This document shows, piece by piece, positions 1 to 12,470 of a stretch of DNA of 64,000 nt. Where the stretch lies: the NCBI RefSeq assembly GCF_905220365.1, contig NC_061134.1, forward strand, positions 10,555,001-10,619,000, written 5' to 3'. The DNA comes from Vanessa cardui (taxonomy: Eukaryota; Arthropoda; Insecta; Lepidoptera; Nymphalidae). Positions within the stretch are counted from its first letter, which is position 1; each line of letters opens with the position of its first letter. Below the pieces are notes generated by a model, which saw only the letters and a program-made list of their open reading frames with translations, did not search any database and had not been told where the DNA came from. Position numbers and translations under genes: made by a program.

Positions 1-3000
1 TAATGATTACAAAATTTCATGTTAAACCTTTTTTTATGAATTTATAATGCAACGCTGACTTCTGAACTTAGTATGTGACAGAAGTTCTTCCAATATAAAG
101 AGAGTTTATAAAATTAAAAATGAGTATTATAGCAAAGAGGTGTTAACACTAATTAATTAAAACATAAGCAATGCCAATGTGTCCACTTAATTGTGTCGAC
201 AGTTAACAGTTCCGATACTTATTTTATAAAGAATCTTATTAAGTCATGTGCTTAATTTAGTTTTTAAGCGTTTATTACAGTTAACCTTTTAATTAAATTT
301 ATGTAACTATAAAATAAATATCGATTGAATTTTTAGTTATAGTATAACAAAGGAATATTGTATGAAATTTAAATAAATACCAAAGAGTATTAATGCTGGT
401 TGAATTATTCGTAAAAGAAAACGTAAAGGATTTGAAGAGTTTAATACTTGAGCTTCTCATTCGCATTAACTTACTTATTAAGTGCCTCCAGGGCTTGGTA
501 GCCATATAATATATCAATGCTTTACGGTCTGCTCCGCCCAACGCTCGTTCGAGTGCAAACGTAATGCGTTGCCTCCGTCGTCAAACAAATGAGTACACTG
601 ATTAAAACCATGCACTCCTGTTTGTTTCTTTTCAGCGTAACAGCTACTCGCTTATGATATCCTGGTACTTTTTTTTTATCGAGAATCGGTGATGGTTAGT
701 TCTTTGTTTTCTGTATGTCTCTTTGTTTATTTTGACTTTGGTATTTTATTAACTCTAAAATGTCAAATCAAGCGATTCGTTGCACGTTACAAATTAAAAC
801 ATTTTTGTATAAAGAACATCTTTTCAGCTTATGATATCCTGGTACGTTTTTTATTATGAGAATCGGTGATCGTTACTTCTTTGTTTTTTGTCCGTCTGAT
901 AGATATTATATGACTTTGGAATTTTTAAAATATAACTTGTAAAATCTTGCAATTCGTTGCACGTTACAAACTGAAACACTTATGCATCAGAAATGTTTGT
1001 AGAAATAGTGACACATAAGTTAAAAAATATCTTCGAATTTTCGAAGTACATAAACTCAATTTTAGATGCATGGTGTATTATTTAATTGAGTAGATTATGG
1101 ATTTATGTTTTTTATCTTACGCTATTTTATGAAAACTAAAAAAACATCAATAAAGAAAACACCGAGAAAATAAGGAGGTTTTATTATATTTTTTCCATAT
1201 CGATGACTCGAACAACTCAAAATCGTTTCACCACAAACAAGTTCCTTGAAATTGGCAGTGCACTTTGAACACAATAATGTTATTCATTTAATATCAAATA
1301 ATGAATACTAAAAACATGAAATGAAATAAAGTTATGGCAGACATTGTCCGCCGGGAATTTATGGTGACGTCGAGACACTTGGTTATTGTCTTTGGTTCTA
1401 ATAATATCGCCATAATGTTAAGGTTACTCAAGATATATTCATATTATATTTGATATGAATGACGTTTAAAGATAATACGTCTTTCATAATAGTCCACTAA
1501 TGTTCTTAAATATACGAGACATTTCTTTCATCAGCATTTATGTATTTTAGTTGTAGGCATAATTTGTTATATATTGTAAGATTTGAGAAGTCTTTACAAT
1601 TTTAAGGAATACGTGTATGTAATATTTGACCATTCATATTTAAAAAACAAGTGAATTACGTCATTTCTACTGTCATTCGTCTGGCTAACAGGTTGTACCC
1701 AAGATCAGAGCTTCGCCGAAAACATTCTCATTAACAGCAAAAGTGTGAACTCTCCCCTGGCTCTGACAAGCACATAAAGCCATTGGTCTTGTATCCGAAC
1801 TCTTTCCTGTCCTGTGTACTGTGTTTGATTTACCAACCCATTATGAGAGCAAAGGTATAGAGATTGCATCTGTATTTGCACTAAAATATGTTCTGAGTAA
1901 GTTAGCCAGTCTCCCTAGAGAATGGCTACCGTGGGCGAAATCGATAAGGACGATAATACTACTGAAAATTAAACAAATACTCAAATATATACATACATAT
2001 CACACATAAAGACAATACATACATTCTTAAAGACAATTTTTTTTTAAATAATTATATGTCATGTACTTTCTAATTTTAACATTAATCAATTTTGCGTTTG
2101 TTTAATTTCAGGTAAGTTTCGAGATAGACGTAATCAGTACGTAAGTCGAGTTACAAATGAATAATTCATTCATAAATCATAACTAGTTTAGAACAGGGAG
2201 TTTGTACTACAAATAAACTATCAACGAATGTTATATCAATATGTCTTTAGGTTTGGTGTAGACAGATATAGAATCAGCGAGATTATTATAGTGCGAGCGT
2301 TTGGTTGCAAGAACTATACGCCTTGTAATAAAAGAAAGTTACCAAAGAGGTAATATAAAAAGAGTACGTGAATATGTTTACAGTATAGCGGTAATCATCA
2401 TACATTTCTTTATATTTGATTAATTTGAATTTTGCAATTTGTTATATTCGTCAAATACCCTCAGGCCCCTCTCTCTAACTTCCGCTAGCAATATTTTTTG
2501 TGCATTTTTCCTCTTTTATTTACGACTTCAATATACCTTTATATAAATGTTTGGGTATACCATTTTTTATGACCCGATCAAATCGTTCTTTTTGCGTTGG
2601 GTTCAGTATAGCGTCGGTTGGTAATGCATTGGCAATCGTATTTAACTCTTAGAAAACTGAAAGTTTTTAAAGGCATGTAACTTAGAAAACGTTTATAAAA
2701 AATCTTCTTAAATATATATCTAATAATATTATATTTCTTTATATCGATAAAGCCGTTTACGAGTGATTAGACTTAAAATCGAAAATGTGTCGAGCACACT
2801 CCCTTTTTATTTAAATCACACACTTTCTTATGCAAAAATTTTGTTTAACCGTCGGTACGTTTCTTCTTGAAAAAACAAGCCAATAGTAATAAATTTGATA
2901 ACATTTATACGTATTACATAGTATACGAAATTTCTTAAGTAGTATGAAATTTTCATTGAACAAAATTATTGTAACAAATTGAGTAGATTGACTTTTGTGG

Positions 3001-3006
3001 TTTTCA
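1..3006. other. Non-coding AT-rich DNA with a local tandem duplication
   Basis: No coding signal or recognised transposon. Short open frames (such as 299-541 minus and 1821-2009 plus) encode low-complexity products without motifs. The only structure is the tandem duplication at 651-997. Confidence 0.5.
651..997 (+). repeat. Diverged 177-bp tandem duplication, two units
   Basis: Unit 1 starts at 651 and unit 2 at 828, with a constant 177-bp offset across three well-conserved blocks: CTTATGATATCCTGGTAC (651 and 828), GAGAATCGGTGAT (681 and 858) and ATTCGTTGCACGTTACAAA (775 and 952). The DNA between the blocks has diverged, including the length of a T run. Confidence 0.85.
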
Positions 3007-3410
3007 ACCGACTTCCAAAAGGAGGAGGTTATCAATTCGTCTGTATTTTTTTTTTTTTTTTTTATGTTTGTTACCTCATAACTTTTCACTGGGTAGACCG
3101 ATTTTGATAAATTTTTTTTGTTTGAAAGGTAGTGCTTCCCGTGGGGTCCCATTTTTTTTATTTTTTTTTCCGATGATGGTATCCATGTGAAAACGACATA
3201 AGTCTTAAATTTGCATTATGTATATGCGCGACAAATAGGTGAATAACTGAAAATCACGTTAACCAATTTTGATAATTCTTTTTTTATTATAAAATATATA
3301 CTTCAAGGGTAATTTGGTAAAAGTTTGGTAAGGTTCTGAGCACAGGATCCATGACAAAGTAACGGAACGGAAGGGAACGGAACAATTCTGAGGAGCACGT
3401 TAGCGATACT
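3007..3410 (+). repeat. Lepidopteran repeat C (begins AACCGACTTCCAAAAGGAGG)
   Basis: Starts with the AACCGACTTCC/GGAGGAGGTT sequence, followed by a long T run, a conserved middle (TTTTTTGTTTGAAAGG...GGTCCCAT) and a purine-rich stretch of GGAAC-like units near 3360-3383. A related copy lies in reverse orientation within 23235-23948. Class unknown; the right end is approximate. Confidence 0.6.
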
Positions 3411-3507
3411 CGGTCGAATCTTTTATTTATAGGTTATTTGGATATTTGAGTCACCTTCCGTAATGTGGTTATGTTTATGTAATTATTATAGTCGAATATT
3501 ATAATCA

Positions 3508-3757
3508 ACTAGCTACCCACCCCGGCTTCGCACGGTTATTTCATACTAAAAATACTACAGAATTTGTTTATTTACGACATCACATCGCAAACTTCTAAAA
3601 TTATCAGTGTTTCTTTACTATATTGTTCATGTATTATATACACAAACCTTCCCCTTGAATCACACTGTCTTTTAAAAAAAACCGCATCAAAATCCGTTGC
3701 GTAGATTTAAAGATATAGGGACAGAGAAAGCGACTTTGTTTTATACTATGTAGTGAT
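3508..3757 (+). repeat. Lepidopteran repeat B (CCCGGCTTCGCACGG ... TTTTATACTATGTAG)
   Basis: A near-complete copy of a short dispersed element that starts ACTAGCTACCCACCCCGG, contains CCGCATCAAAATCCGTTGCG and ends TTTTATACTATGTAGTGATG. A second + copy is at 45272 and reverse-orientation copies are at 22749, 30749 and 63148. No coding capacity; class not assigned. Confidence 0.75.
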
Positions 3758-4105
3758 GGAACTCCTATACGGCTCGCAGTTAGGGTGCGATATGGAGCAG
3801 AATTTCTTACTATCTTTAATCAAATTTTGTGTATGTGATGTGATGTCATATGATGTCCGAAATATAGTTGGTCTTTTTCAAAGTTTTTTTGCTGAGTTCG
3901 ATTACAGCTCTTTCGAGGGATCCTTGTAGTTTACGCCACGTGACGTATTAAATTCGCATTTTCGAAAGTCTATTTTTGCTTTATTCGCAAGTTTCCTTTG
4001 AAATTGTCCTCGAAGTAGTTTCTGACTCATATAAACGGAACGCTTAATCTATCCATATTAAAAAAAATTAGTTAGTCAACATCAGCTTCACTTAAAATCA
4101 AAAAA

Positions 4106-4710
4106 ATAAATAAAATTTTAACAAAAAGAAAAACCGACTTCAAACAAAACACTATTTTAAAACAAATGAATATGCACGAAAAAGTAATAAAAATAATTGC
4201 GTATTCAACATATTTTTTAGAGTCTTCCTAAGTTACATGAAATGAAAAATATTAGACTACTTAAAAGTCGATTAACGATTATATCATGTAGTTATAATTA
4301 TTGTTATATTTGGAGTCGGTGTCAGCCAATAAAACCCTACATAACCCTATGTATATCCATCAAAAAACAATACGAGAATACTTTAACAAATATGTTTTTT
4401 ACAACTTACCTTTTACACAATAATATACTGGATCAATCAAGGGGCTCGTATCGCTTCATTTTTTTGATTGTTGGGGCAAGGGCACTGTAGCTGACACCGG
4501 CTCCAAATATACCAATAACTATAACTACATGATATAATCGTTAATCGACTTTTAAGTAGTCTAATATTTTTCATTTCATTTAACTTAGGAAGACTCTAAA
4601 AAATATGTTGAATACGCAATTATTTTTATTACTTTTTCGTGCATATTCATTTGTTTTAAAATAGTGTTTTGTTTGAAGTCGGTTTTTCTTTTTGTTAAAA
4701 TTTTATTTAT
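4106..4710. mobile_element. Foldback element with two 221-bp inverted arms
   Basis: The left arm (4106-4326) and right arm (4490-4710) are inverted copies with only about four mismatches, separated by a 163-bp loop. The outer end of each arm carries AAAACCGACTTCAAA, and the inner end carries GGAGTCGGTGTCAGC, a partly mirrored form of the same core. There is no protein; the 82-codon open frame across it is incidental. The arms' near identity points to a recent insertion or to gene-conversion-like homogenisation. A smaller relative is at 22878-23234. Confidence 0.85.
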
Positions 4711-5404
4711 ATAAAAAAAATTACTTTTCATCTTTCATATAAGTAAAGAAAAGTATTTGACGCACTGGTTTTGTTCAAGCTATATGCTAAATATAAACTA
4801 ACAATTAAAGTATCATAGCTCGAACATACTAGTTTATATATAACAGACCTATGCTTTTTTTTAAATTGCTTTGTAATCGAATACATGCAATTCAAAATAC
4901 ACACACAACGAATTTATTGTAATTAAATTCTAAAACATTGAATCTTCAAAGATTATATGAATTATTTCAGTTGTTCAAGATTGAAAAACATGTAATTCGA
5001 TTTTTAAATTTATAAATATATTTGGATATGTAAGATGTGTCACATCCAAAGCACACTACCTAGTCTGCATCATTCCTTAATCGAGGCGAATCGCATTTTG
5101 AAGGCAAATTATCAAGGCGTGGTGGGGTGAGGTGGATAATTAAAATCCGTTGATTAATATGTAAATGTAATAAGATTACTCTCTCCTGAATAATTTAAGG
5201 GGAAGCTGGGGTAGGTTATACAAGCGACGGCCTCTCATTATGGCTTTGTATCGGCCACTTTAATTCATATGGGACGCGGTATTGGTCCAACGCTTTTTAG
5301 ATAGACAACCTTCATCTGTTTCAACGTGCTTGTTCGCACGAGTACCTCCACATATAGATAATATAGTATAATATGAACTTATAGATTATAGTATTCGAAT
5401 TTGA

Positions 5405-5450
5405 ACGGTGAGTGAGCCAGTGTAATAACAGACACGAGATATAACACTTT
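5405..5450 (+). repeat. Possible degenerate fragment of A-tailed SINE E
   Basis: GTGAGTGAGCCAGTGTAA followed by an ACAG-like stretch matches the internal part of the SINE seen at 25465, but only over a short length. Confidence 0.35.
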
Positions 5451-5818
5451 AGGTCTTGCGTCTGGCGTATTGGCGTAACGCAGTAGGTTTTATATCTTAG
5501 TTGTTACTAACATGTGACTTTACATATTACTAAAACAATATGTTGCAGATAAAATACGTACAGTTAATAAAGATTATATTTTCAAATAGTGTTTCCTCTC
5601 CACTCCTTAAGATTATAGTTATTTTTCCATACTCCACGTCATTTAAAACCTACGTCCTCAAAATTTAATGTATTTTTTTACGATGAGGAAACAAAAACAT
5701 ATTTCTTTCACATTTATAACATTGGTGTGATATTTAAATCACTTCCTGTTGTATTTGTCAACTATTAATATATTTTAATAAAGTACTTAATTTTAAAATT
5801 TATTAATTAGTTTATTTG

Positions 5819-5850
5819 CATTGCATCATAAATAAATATATGATGCAATG
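5819..5850. repeat. Short perfect inverted repeat (12-bp arms)
   Basis: CATTGCATCATA at 5819-5830 is the exact reverse complement of 5839-5850, with an 8-bp loop of A/T. Confidence 0.8.
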
Positions 5851-5964
5851 TCTTAAATTATATTGTATTCTTAAGGCTCTCGATGCAATATTTGCAGAAC
5901 TGCAAAATAACTATTTATACTTATATTATATTTACATTATCTATTTATTACGTTGTATAAGCTA

Positions 5965-6090
5965 CTAGTAGTAGAGTTCAAATTTGCTTCACACCAAATT
6001 TCATCAAATTCGGTTCAGCGGTTTGATCGCGAAATGTCAACAGACAGACAGATAGACAGAGTTACTTTCACATTTATAATATAGATTATT
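5965..6090 (+). repeat. Lepidopteran repeat A, 3' half
   Basis: Contains TTCACACCAAATTTCATC, TTCGGTTCAGCGGTTTGATC, a GACAGACAGA run and the ending TTTCACATTTATAATATAGA. The 5' half of the family is absent or unrecognisable. Confidence 0.75.
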
Positions 6091-7468
6091 TAATATATTT
6101 ATTTTCACTCATATGTAAATATTGAATTGAATCTTAAACCGGTTCCAGGCAACTGACCTGAAATTTAACACAAACTTGGCTAACCACTGTTATATCTTAA
6201 ATTCCGTTTATCATTCTTTTCAGACGATAATTAAAAACTTGATTTAAAAAAAGGTTTTAATGACACATTTCAATGTTCACGTTTCATATTATTTATTTAA
6301 AATATCACACACAATTTTAAATATTCTAAAATATTTCAATAGAAGTATAATTCGCTAGCTCAGTTCCTTTGTAATTGAAATAGACTAAGACTAGTGCACC
6401 AGTATGTACGAAGTCTACATAAGTCTTGATACATAAAGGTTTACTCCGAATATGTTATGTTAGTCTCAAAATCTAGCTTAGAAGCTAAGCTACACGTTTT
6501 CTCATAATTCCTCCAAATTTCTCCCGCCAAAACGGCCATGTTGTTTCCGCCATCTTTATTAAGAACGCATGGCCTCCCGCCTCCTGGCGTTGGTCAACAG
6601 CCAGCTAGGCGTTAAAGGCATCAGCTACGGCCACCCACCAACTATTAGACCTCTCTACGTTTCTATCGTTACTTTAAGCTGGGCTAACTTTCACGGGTCA
6701 GTTTATATTGGTTGACGGTGTTTGGCTCACTTGTCTAATGGCTTTGATTAAACTGCCAGTTTATTTGACGGTACGATGCGTGCGTGCGGCCACGTATGAA
6801 TTTATGCTTAGACGACGTCCTAGGATAGAATTATGATCGACGGTGAAAATTACGCGACGTTAGCTATTCAACTTATGATCAACTTTCCGTTGGCTTTCAT
6901 TGGTTTTTGTTCGAAATTGATACAATATTGACTAGATATTAACCTTGTTAACTTAAAAACAATTCTTAAATTCATAACATTTAAGAAAGAATATTATTTA
7001 CAATATTCTCCAATTTAACACAAAGATTTAAAATATTCTTGAAAAATAAAATCGGTATTAATTTACTTTATCAAGTTCTGACGATAAACATAGAAACACA
7101 TTGATAATTACACACACACACAATAACACATTTGAACGAATAATTAATAAAATATTAAACATACGGAACCATGGATTTAATATAAAGTAAAGTCGATTAG
7201 TATCCATGTTTACAGCTTTAAACAGGCTTAACGCCATAAAAAATGGTCGCTTGAAATTGCTCTGAAGGCGTTTAATTATAACGACGTCAGCAAACATTGA
7301 TGTCATTTAGAACCTGTCGAAACTTCAAACTTATGACGCAAATATTAACGAAGGAACTACGGTTTTATTTTTAATAACATAACCTCGATCTCCTCGATAT
7401 ATTATTTACATAAATACTTTGAATTATATATTAATTGTTCGGCTTTCAAAAGTTATTTTAATTCATAT

Positions 7469-7666
7469 GTATATACTAGTCGTTCACGGTTTCGCTCGCA
7501 TTTTAAGGGTTGGTTTTCATATGTCAGGCAAAAAAGTAGCCTATGTCCTTTCTTGTAGTTTAAGTTTGCTTCATACCAAATTTCATCAAATTCGGTTCAG
7601 CGGTTTGGTCGTGAAAGGGCGACAGACAGACATAGTTTTTTTACATTTATAATATTAGTATAGATC
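7469..7666 (+). repeat. Lepidopteran repeat A, near-complete copy, flanked by 37-bp direct repeats
   Basis: Runs from ACTAGTCGTTCACGGTTTCG through CAAATTTCATCAAATTCGG to ACAGACAGACATAG and AATATTAGTATAG. It is bracketed by two 37-bp direct repeats (7432-7468 and 7667-7703) that differ at three positions. Confidence 0.8.
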
Positions 7667-7780
7667 TAATTGTTCGGCTTTCAAAAGAATTTTTAATTCA
7701 TATATTTGCATATTAAGTTCGAACTTTAGCAGTGATCTAATTTATTTTTATACCGGCTGACGTTTCGACGGTAAGAACTA

Positions 7781-7864
7781 GCGCGCACTGGTAACTTTTG
7801 TCACGGTGACTGTCGAACGGTGACTGACGAAACAGTCACCGTGACAAAAGTTACCAGTGCGCGC
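7781..7864. repeat. Perfect 32-bp inverted repeat forming a strong hairpin
   Basis: 7781-7812 (starting GCGCGCACTGGTAAC) is the exact reverse complement of 7833-7864, with a 20-bp loop. Outside the arms, TGACGTTTCGACGG (about 7758) and TTCGACCGTCAG (about 7892) are partly complementary, so the structure may be the core of a larger decayed foldback element. Confidence 0.9.
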
Positions 7865-10800
7865 AGTGCGTTACACCTGTCTTGGTCACGATTCGACCGT
7901 CAGATCCTAATTAAAACTCGAATGTAATATATTAATCGTGAAAGTTTGAAACGTAATTACATACTTAGTATAATTTATTCGCACAAGGACATTTTTATTT
8001 AACAAGCATATAATCTTCTAGTCAGATACAATGTTACGATCAGTATAGGCGATATGATATTTCTGGTAAGAATTGTTACCCGTTCCTAGAACGAACGTGT
8101 TAAAGCTTTACCTAACACGAGAATAAACCTAGTATTCTCAGTAATAATATTACCTTTCCCAAACAATAGGTTTCCGAGTCTTGCTTCTGGCCTCTCAATA
8201 ATTAGGATAGTGCATCTCCGAACCGAATGAGAATAAAGCCAGCCTACCTTTGTACGGTTGTGAGGGAAGACTGTGCGTGTGTGAGTTAGTTTGTATATGC
8301 ATCTTGATTCTGGTATTTATGTGGACTACTAGGGTTGTGATAACCGTATCTTTGATATATACGATCGTTAATTAATTTTGATATTGCATAATTTTAAACG
8401 GATTATTACTAATATGATTGAAAAGATAAAGTTTCTCGTCTTGGATTTTAATTGATCATAAGTAACAATTAATAAATCTTAATGTATAGAAATGTATTCA
8501 TTTTTTATTATATATTCAAACTGTCTGAAAGGATTCGACATTACTGTATTTAATCAAATGAGAATTATTTAAAAATAGAATCACATTTTTTCTTTTAAAT
8601 AATATTACATATAACGCAATAAAAAAAGTCCCAAAAATACTTTTGAGTTATTTCCGTTGATCAAATTATAGAACAGTTTAATAAATATAAATAGAAAAAA
8701 AACAATCTCCAAATAAATATTCGTAACGTATGACAAAGTAAATGACTCGCATAAAGTTCCTTGGCGAAAACAGCCCTGTTTCAGCAACACAGAGGCACGT
8801 CCTCCACATGCCACCGTCTGATAGTAACGTCGTATATTTCCGTCAGTGCGTACTGCCCCGTCTTATTATCCAGTTGCAAGCCGACCAAACCCGACCGAGA
8901 AATATAAAATCAATCGCAGAACCTTTGTCTCGATCGTCCATCAAATTTTCACCAGCCGACGTTTAGTAATCAGAAAAGTCTTCGGAGACTTTAATTTTTC
9001 CAGTATTGAAATTGGCGTTCCGTTAATTAAAACCAAATCGAATTAATTACGAAGAGGAAATTATTCCGCCCTTTGAGTTCGTTAAAAATTGGTCAAGGCA
9101 TTTCTGTTGTATACGATTCGGTTATATACGTTCGGAACGAGAAACACCGCATGCCATAAACTAATATTCGCTCGGACACTACTTGGAGTTATTGGACAAT
9201 GTAAATGAACGCTATCTCCTATAATGCCTGCCTTATTTCCCCCTAGCCAGGCCAGTGCCCGGAGCGACCCCGCCCGAGTGGGAGGCACCTCCACCCGACC
9301 GATGTCTCATCAGTAAGGATTGAACCCTTTAATGTATTCACCGTAACTTCGGGATGAGTCTTGTATTAGTGTTATAATGAGACGTGGCCCTTAGGAATTA
9401 TGGCTATACTTATGGGCCCTCTGGGGTCGGGATTACCTTCAACCTAGTTTCAATTTCTATGTATGGAAGGTTTCATTAGATCACGTTGCTGATATTATAT
9501 TAAACGATACGAAATATGTATCTTTATACCCCTGTGATAATACATAAGCAACCCGATGTGGCTATTTCTTTTGCAATAATCAAAGATTTGTTTCCTTTGA
9601 CGAAATGATAAGAGTGTCGAAAAGTACGTTCTCAATTTCGGTATGATCTAAAATTAATCTAATTGTTCCCTATTTCTGGCTTTTAATTTTAAAAGGATCT
9701 TATTTATTAGATTCCGTCCTGAAGTCACTAACAAATCGATATTGCTACCAATTAGTAAGTACCAATTTTCCAATAAAACTTCAAACTGTTTTCCATTCCA
9801 TTATCTCTCGCCACCCTTTATTGCCGGCAAAGTTAAGCTACGATTCCTCTTTCCACTCCGCTCAGAAATTATTACAATAATAATATTATTATATTAATAA
9901 TTGTATTGATAAGGAGACTCTCGTAATAAGGGTAAACCGTTCCCTTTCTGCCAGCCATCCTCAATAGGAGAATTTATGTAACTAATGAAATAAGCGAAGT
10001 GCCGCTCCCCGCTCCCCGCAGCCCGTCCCAACCCTCTCCCACCCACCCTTCATTATCGGAAAGTTTGAAATATAATTTGAAATTATGCTCAATGTTATAT
10101 TGAAGATAAGAGAAACACAAATTCCTTTAATTGGACTTGTTAAAGTGACTCAAATTAAGTTAACACCGAGTTGATGGTATTACTTTTGAAGTTCAAAATT
10201 ATGACGGACTGTCCGTCGGTTCTGCGGAATTCATGGGGTGATTAGCGGTTGAAAGAACAGTTATCGGTTCCTCGGGCCGCCTATCTTATTTAATGGTCTG
10301 ACTTTTATGGGAACCTATAGCATTGTTTTATGAAGTTCTAACGAAGTTCATCTAGTCATTTTTATTATGAAATGTTCCTACATTTGAAAAAGATAAAATT
10401 AATTATTATTAATTAATAGTTTCGCTTTAATTGATACTGTCTTGTGATGAGAACTGTTTTGTTTTTAAGAAAGTGATTTTTTATATTCACTTTTTTTAAT
10501 TGTAACTTATTTAGTTTTTGTGAAAAACGTTTTATTAAAATCAATTGTCGAATGGTCTATAGTAAAAGTTTTGTATGGATATCCTTAAGGGTCATACGAT
10601 AGGTCAGCTATTGATTTTGTCAATGCGCCCAGCTCGGCTTGTATCTAGGGGTTCGCAACTTGAGACCATCACAATTAGGCGTCGGCCTCAATCTAATTAT
10701 ATTTCTGATTGGCCTGGTGTTGACGGATTGAAGCTTATACGACGATGTATCGAATAATAAATCAACACGATAAATAAATCGAATTTATTCTCGATTCTAA

Positions 10801-11319
10801 AAAATCGATAAATAAAAACGTAAACAGTTGTATATAATATTGCATAATGATAAATTAAATTTGATGCTGAAATTTAACTACTACTAAAAAAGTTGATGTT
10901 TAAGTTATCTCGATTAAGAATTTGGAAAACCTGATCGGCTTTAAGAATCGAGGATCGATTGAAACGAATTACAATCATCGCAATTAGATACAGATCGGGA
11001 TCTAATTATTCGGATTCGATTCGTAGCCAGCACAGCACTACTCTGATTGTCGACAAGCGATTTCGGAAATTACTAAGGCGTCGACGCCGCCTCATTCCAC
11101 CCGGTTCCTTGCGTTTCGGTTAGACGGTCAATCACTGCGTTTACCCTATAAATTTTAATAGGAGAATTTACATAGGCACATTTTGTTTATAAAACATTAT
11201 CATTTCACAGTTTGAAGTCATTTTTAAATACATGCAAAAATTCATATTTCGAATGTATTCTATTGTTTGCTGTTATTAAAAATTTGTCATATCGTATTTC
11301 ATTTAACTTTTTTAGTGTG

Positions 11320-11404
11320 ACTACAGGCACAAAGGACATAAAATCTTAGTCCCCAAGATTGGTGGCGCATTGGCCATGTAAGGAACGATTAATATTTCTT
11401 ACAG
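11320..11404 (+). repeat. Internal fragment of A-tailed SINE E
   Basis: GACTACAGGCACAAAGGACA, CCAAGATTGGTGGCGCATTGG and TAAGGAACGATTAATATTTC match the middle of the copy at 25465 in the same orientation. Both ends are missing. Confidence 0.75.
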
Positions 11405-12291
11405 CTATATTGTAAGTGACCACTTATCATTACCATAAAATAAAATTATTAACTTTCCTTCAAATATATATTATATATCATAACTCTATACACAATAATT
11501 TCAAAGGATAATAGGTACCCACGATACAAACTATCCCGTCGTCTTCCACAGCGGTCATATAGCAGCGACTAGCTAATATCGACCAAAAATCCCCGGCACT
11601 CATTACCATAACAATTTAATTAATCAAGTCCCTCCGTTATACGCACAATAACTATCAACTATTGTCGTTTATAATCTGTAAGTCTAAATTATAATTGAGT
11701 TTCGTAAATTTTAATAATATAACGTATTTCGTTATTATTTAATCTGACTCTTGGCTTAGTAAAAGATTAATTGAACTTCGTTTTATATAAATATTTTAAC
11801 TAAATTATTGTTGTATGAATTTTCATCAAGATGAAGTATAGTTTGGGATATTATACATACTAGCCGCTTTGTCTCGTTATAGTACACGAGAATCTGACAA
11901 AAAAGAAAAATGTCCTAATAGTTCACTAATGTTTCACAACTGGCACAAAACAGTCCTTAACTCTAACTAAAAAAAAAAGAAAAATTTAAGAAAAAGTTTT
12001 AACATCCTTACTGCTCTACAGAGGTATATATGTGACAGATTTAAATCTGAAGGTCAAGTTAGATGTTAGTCTATCAATCTGATGCGCTCTATACGCATAT
12101 AATTAAATTAAATAATTTGCTTACAAGAAGTATGAGGTTTTAGTTTTTACATCTTATGTTGTTCACTGGTTTACATTTATATAAGATGTTGCTATAATGT
12201 TAATAATAATACATTAAACTATCGGGTAGTATAAATGTGTACTACTGAACTTGAATAACATATTGTATAATAGTTGTAATTGTTATTTTGT

Positions 12292-12470
12292 CAAAAAATA
12301 TATGTCTGTCTGCCTATCGCTCTTTCAAGACAAACCGTTGAACCGAATTGGGTGAAATTTTGTATGAAGCAAACTTGAAATCCAAGAAATGTCATAGGCT
12401 ACTTTTTTGCCAAACACAAGACAAGCAACACCCTAAAACGCGAATGACGCCGCGGGCGATTACTAGTCAA
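12292..12470 (-). repeat. Lepidopteran repeat A, reverse-orientation copy
   Basis: Reads as the reverse complement of the 7469-7666 family: GTCTGTCTGCC, AACCGAATTGGGTGAAATTT, CATAGGCTACTTTTTTGCC and a terminal ...GGGCGATTACTAGT. Confidence 0.8.

Larger units (their letters stand above)
7710..12290. other. Mostly unique non-coding DNA
   Basis: Apart from the hairpin at 7781-7864 and a SINE fragment at 11320, I recognise no genes or repeats. The 8742-9294 and 9980-10050 parts are less AT-rich, and short open frames there encode products with no recognisable domain. Confidence 0.45.

Noticed and set aside
4242..4490. 82-codon open frame on the + strand
   Set aside because: It lies across the left arm and loop of the foldback element and has no recognisable product.
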